A stretch of DNA of 63,687 nt, taken from positions 1-63,687 of the forward strand of contig CANQKC010000015.1 of assembly GCA_947624305.1 (NCBI GenBank), read 5' to 3'. The notes under the pieces are model-generated. The model saw only the letters and a program-made list of their open reading frames with translations, was not told the DNA's origin and did no database searches. The stretch comes from an uncultured Monoglobus sp. (lineage in GTDB: Bacteria > Bacillota > Clostridia > Monoglobales > Monoglobaceae). A program made the position numbers and the translations under genes. Shown piece by piece: positions 62,399 to 63,687 of this stretch (position 1 is its first letter; each line of letters opens with the position of its first letter).

Positions 62399-63126
62399 GA
62401 AACCGAAACCGCTGATTTATCTTCCGCATCCGCCTACCCCCCTCCTAAAGGAATGGGAGCCGGGCGGCCGGGGTCGTCCGCCCCTACGGTAGTTTGCGTG
62501 CTATTTGCTATTCACTAATTGCCAGTCCCTATGTTCCCACCTACGTCTGCGGCGAGCCGCAGCCACTTCCTCCGAGGAGGAGGCAGAGCGGGCGGATAAT
62601 ATCCGCCCCTACGGTGTAGGGCGGCATGCCCACATGCCGCCGCGGGACGTCGAGGGCGCCGTCCCCTACGAACCAAGGGGAGGCAAACTGAGGCCGCCCG
62701 GTCCTAATCACTATTCGCTAATCGCTAATAACTACGTTAACCCCTCTCAGTCGCCTTCGGCGACAGCTCTCCCCAAGGGGCGAGCCGGAACGCGCGCGAA
62801 GCGCGCAGGGCTCCCGCAAAGCGCCAGCGGAGCGTGCGGGTTCAAAGCGACCTTTCAAAATCGCAAGCGATTTTGACCAAGAGCTTCCTTAAAGGTGGGT
62901 TTTTGCCCGAACGGGCAAAAAGTCGGATGAGGTGTCAACATAGTGATTAGTGATTAGTGATTAGCGATTAGCGAATAGGGCTTCCGCAAAGCGCCAACGA
63001 AGTGCACTTTGCGGGAAAAGGAACAATCGCAGAGCGATAAGAAAAAATCGCCTGCGATTTTTTTGATAAGCGGCGCGCATTGTGACGCAGTGATTAGTGA
63101 TTAGCGATTAGGAAACGCTGGGCTCT
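62399..63126. repeat. Dispersed repeat cluster 7
   Basis: The largest cluster (730 bp) contains inverted copies of GTAGGGGACGGCGCCCTCG and GTAGGGGCGGATATTATCC, four heptamer arrays (62501-62535, 62704-62738, 62937-62978, 63091-63111), GGGTTCAAAGCGACCTTTC (62839 on), the TTTTTGCCCGAACGGGCAAAAA hairpin and the CAGTCGCCTTCGGCGACAGCTC hairpin element. A run of short ORFs here is only repeat sequence. Confidence 0.85.
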
Positions 63127-63278
63127 GCGGAAAAAGATGTGTAGGTAGTAAACGACAGACATCGACATGGTGAAAATCATGGGTTTAAACTTAGGTTAAT
63201 GTGCCAATAATCATATATTGGCTTTTGCCGTAAGGCGGGGTACGGCTCTGCTGAAGAGCAACCGGAGCGGTCTTGCGG

Positions 63279-63664
63279 AGACAATCCCAGATTTTGTGTA
63301 AAGTAAGTTGTTTAAACCTCCAAGATGGTATATAATAAAAATATCAAATTGGAGGTTTTTAATTATGCCACGTTACAAAAAGAGTGCTGCTGAGCGAGCG
63401 GCGGAGAAGGAAAGACGAGAAAAAATACTCAATTTTGTGCACGAAATGGGTGCTGAGGGGATCGAGGATCTGCACGACGTTTACAAAATGATGATCGGCG
63501 CAGTTATAGACGGAGGACTTGAAGCCGAGCTTGATGAACAGCTTGGTTACTCTAAGTATGACTATCGCAGCAAAGAAGTGAACAACAGCCGGAACGGTCA
63601 TTCAAAAAAGTGGATTAATGTCAATAAAGTAGACAGAAAAAAGCGAAGAATTATACACACATAA
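63279..63664 (+). mobile_element. Left end of an IS256-family insertion sequence, truncated
   Basis: AGACAATCCCAGATTTTGTG followed by TAAA at 63281-63304 resembles the IS256-family terminal inverted repeat (ending TTTTGTGTAAA), with the transposase gene starting 60 bp later. The transposase breaks off at about 63610, so only the left third of the element is here; no right end is visible before the window closes. Confidence 0.6.
63365..63664 (+). pseudogene. IS256-family transposase, N-terminal fragment
   Basis: The first 80 of 99 codons match the start of Transposase_mut proteins: DVYKMMIGAVIDGGLEAELDE, LGYSKYD and NNSRNGHSKK. After that the sequence (WINVNKVDRKKRRIIHT) does not follow the family and stops, so the gene is interrupted or frameshifted near 63610. 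The DDE catalytic domain is absent. GGAGG is 8 bp before the ATG. Confidence 0.8.
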
Positions 63665-63687
63665 ACATCGCCTCTTTCTGATTTGGT

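Noticed and set aside
62505..62876. Open frame of 123 codons on the plus strand
   Set aside because: It is made of dispersed repeat sequence only, with no ribosome site or protein family pattern. The same applies to frames at 54140-54376, 57213-57440, 57390-57659, 59918-60247, 60077-60337 and 10116-10376.
62937..63111. CRISPR array
   Set aside because: The repeated unit is only 7 bp with no spacers, and no cas gene is present.
63308..63364. Longer transposase start at 63308
   Set aside because: GGAGG at 63352-63356 places the start at 63365, and the extra residues do not belong to the IS256 family.

Overview
The window looks like a chromosomal segment of a spore-forming, Gram-positive anaerobe of the class Clostridia (Bacillota). 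The reasons are a GPR spore protease gene, a yunB sporulation gene, ferredoxin-dependent oxoacid oxidoreductases, SLH-domain and sortase-free secreted proteins, many TTGACA-17-TATAAT promoters and strong GGAGG ribosome sites. I cannot name a genus from sequence alone. A mid-to-high GC genome from the uncultured gut Oscillospirales type would fit.

Positions 1-8000 (plus strand) hold a membrane protein, tRNA-Gly(GCC), a DUF4330 / O-antigen-ligase-like pair, an unknown membrane protein, a polar amino acid ABC transporter (permease, ATPase, binding lipoprotein) and larE. Positions 8040-15440 (minus) form an aromatic/2-oxoacid fermentation block: GltD-like flavoprotein, phenylacetate-CoA ligase, indolepyruvate:ferredoxin oxidoreductase alpha and beta, an ACT-domain protein, a YnbB-type PLP lyase and a Cys/His-rich mini-protein. 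Positions 15549-23792 (minus) are housekeeping: secA, prfB (with a programmed +1 frameshift), prfA, then a TsaC/Sua5-YwlE fusion, rimI and tsaD. Positions 23874-27521 (minus) carry a histidine-kinase-like ATPase with a lipoprotein, and an SLH-GH5 glycanase with a uracil-DNA-glycosylase-family enzyme.

Positions 27649-33298 (plus) start with a compact three-gene DUF3791/DUF3990 module resembling a toxin-antitoxin unit, followed by two radical-SAM-linked genes, phosphofructokinase and gpr. Positions 33335-52329 (minus) are a long housekeeping block: thioesterase, pyruvate kinase, the TRAP regulator mtrB, yunB, tmcAL, proC, purB, an aspartate aminotransferase, yraN, rnhB, rbgA, signal peptidase I with a very long N-terminal extension, rplS, ftsY, smc and a ClpE-type unfoldase. 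Positions 52528-56746 hold a MocR-like regulator whose PLP-binding residues are lost, a DUF559 nuclease buried in repeats, and an Hpt / REC-HD-GYP signalling pair.

The most unusual part is 56500-62312. An XRE regulator is followed by two copies of a cassette made of promoter, 20-bp palindrome (AATACAACATATGATGTATT or its complement), secreted protein, small 56-58 aa peptide and terminator. A third, broken peptide gene lies between them, cut by a remnant of an Rpn-type nuclease/transposase. I regard this as the best candidate for an undescribed system. The rest of the end region (57100-57650, 60000-60330, 62400-63130, and clusters near 10.1, 12.6, 18.6 and 54 kb) is a patchwork of short dispersed repeats, including phase-perfect heptamer arrays of the form AACRTAG-(NGAWTAG)n. 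The window ends in a broken IS256-family transposase.
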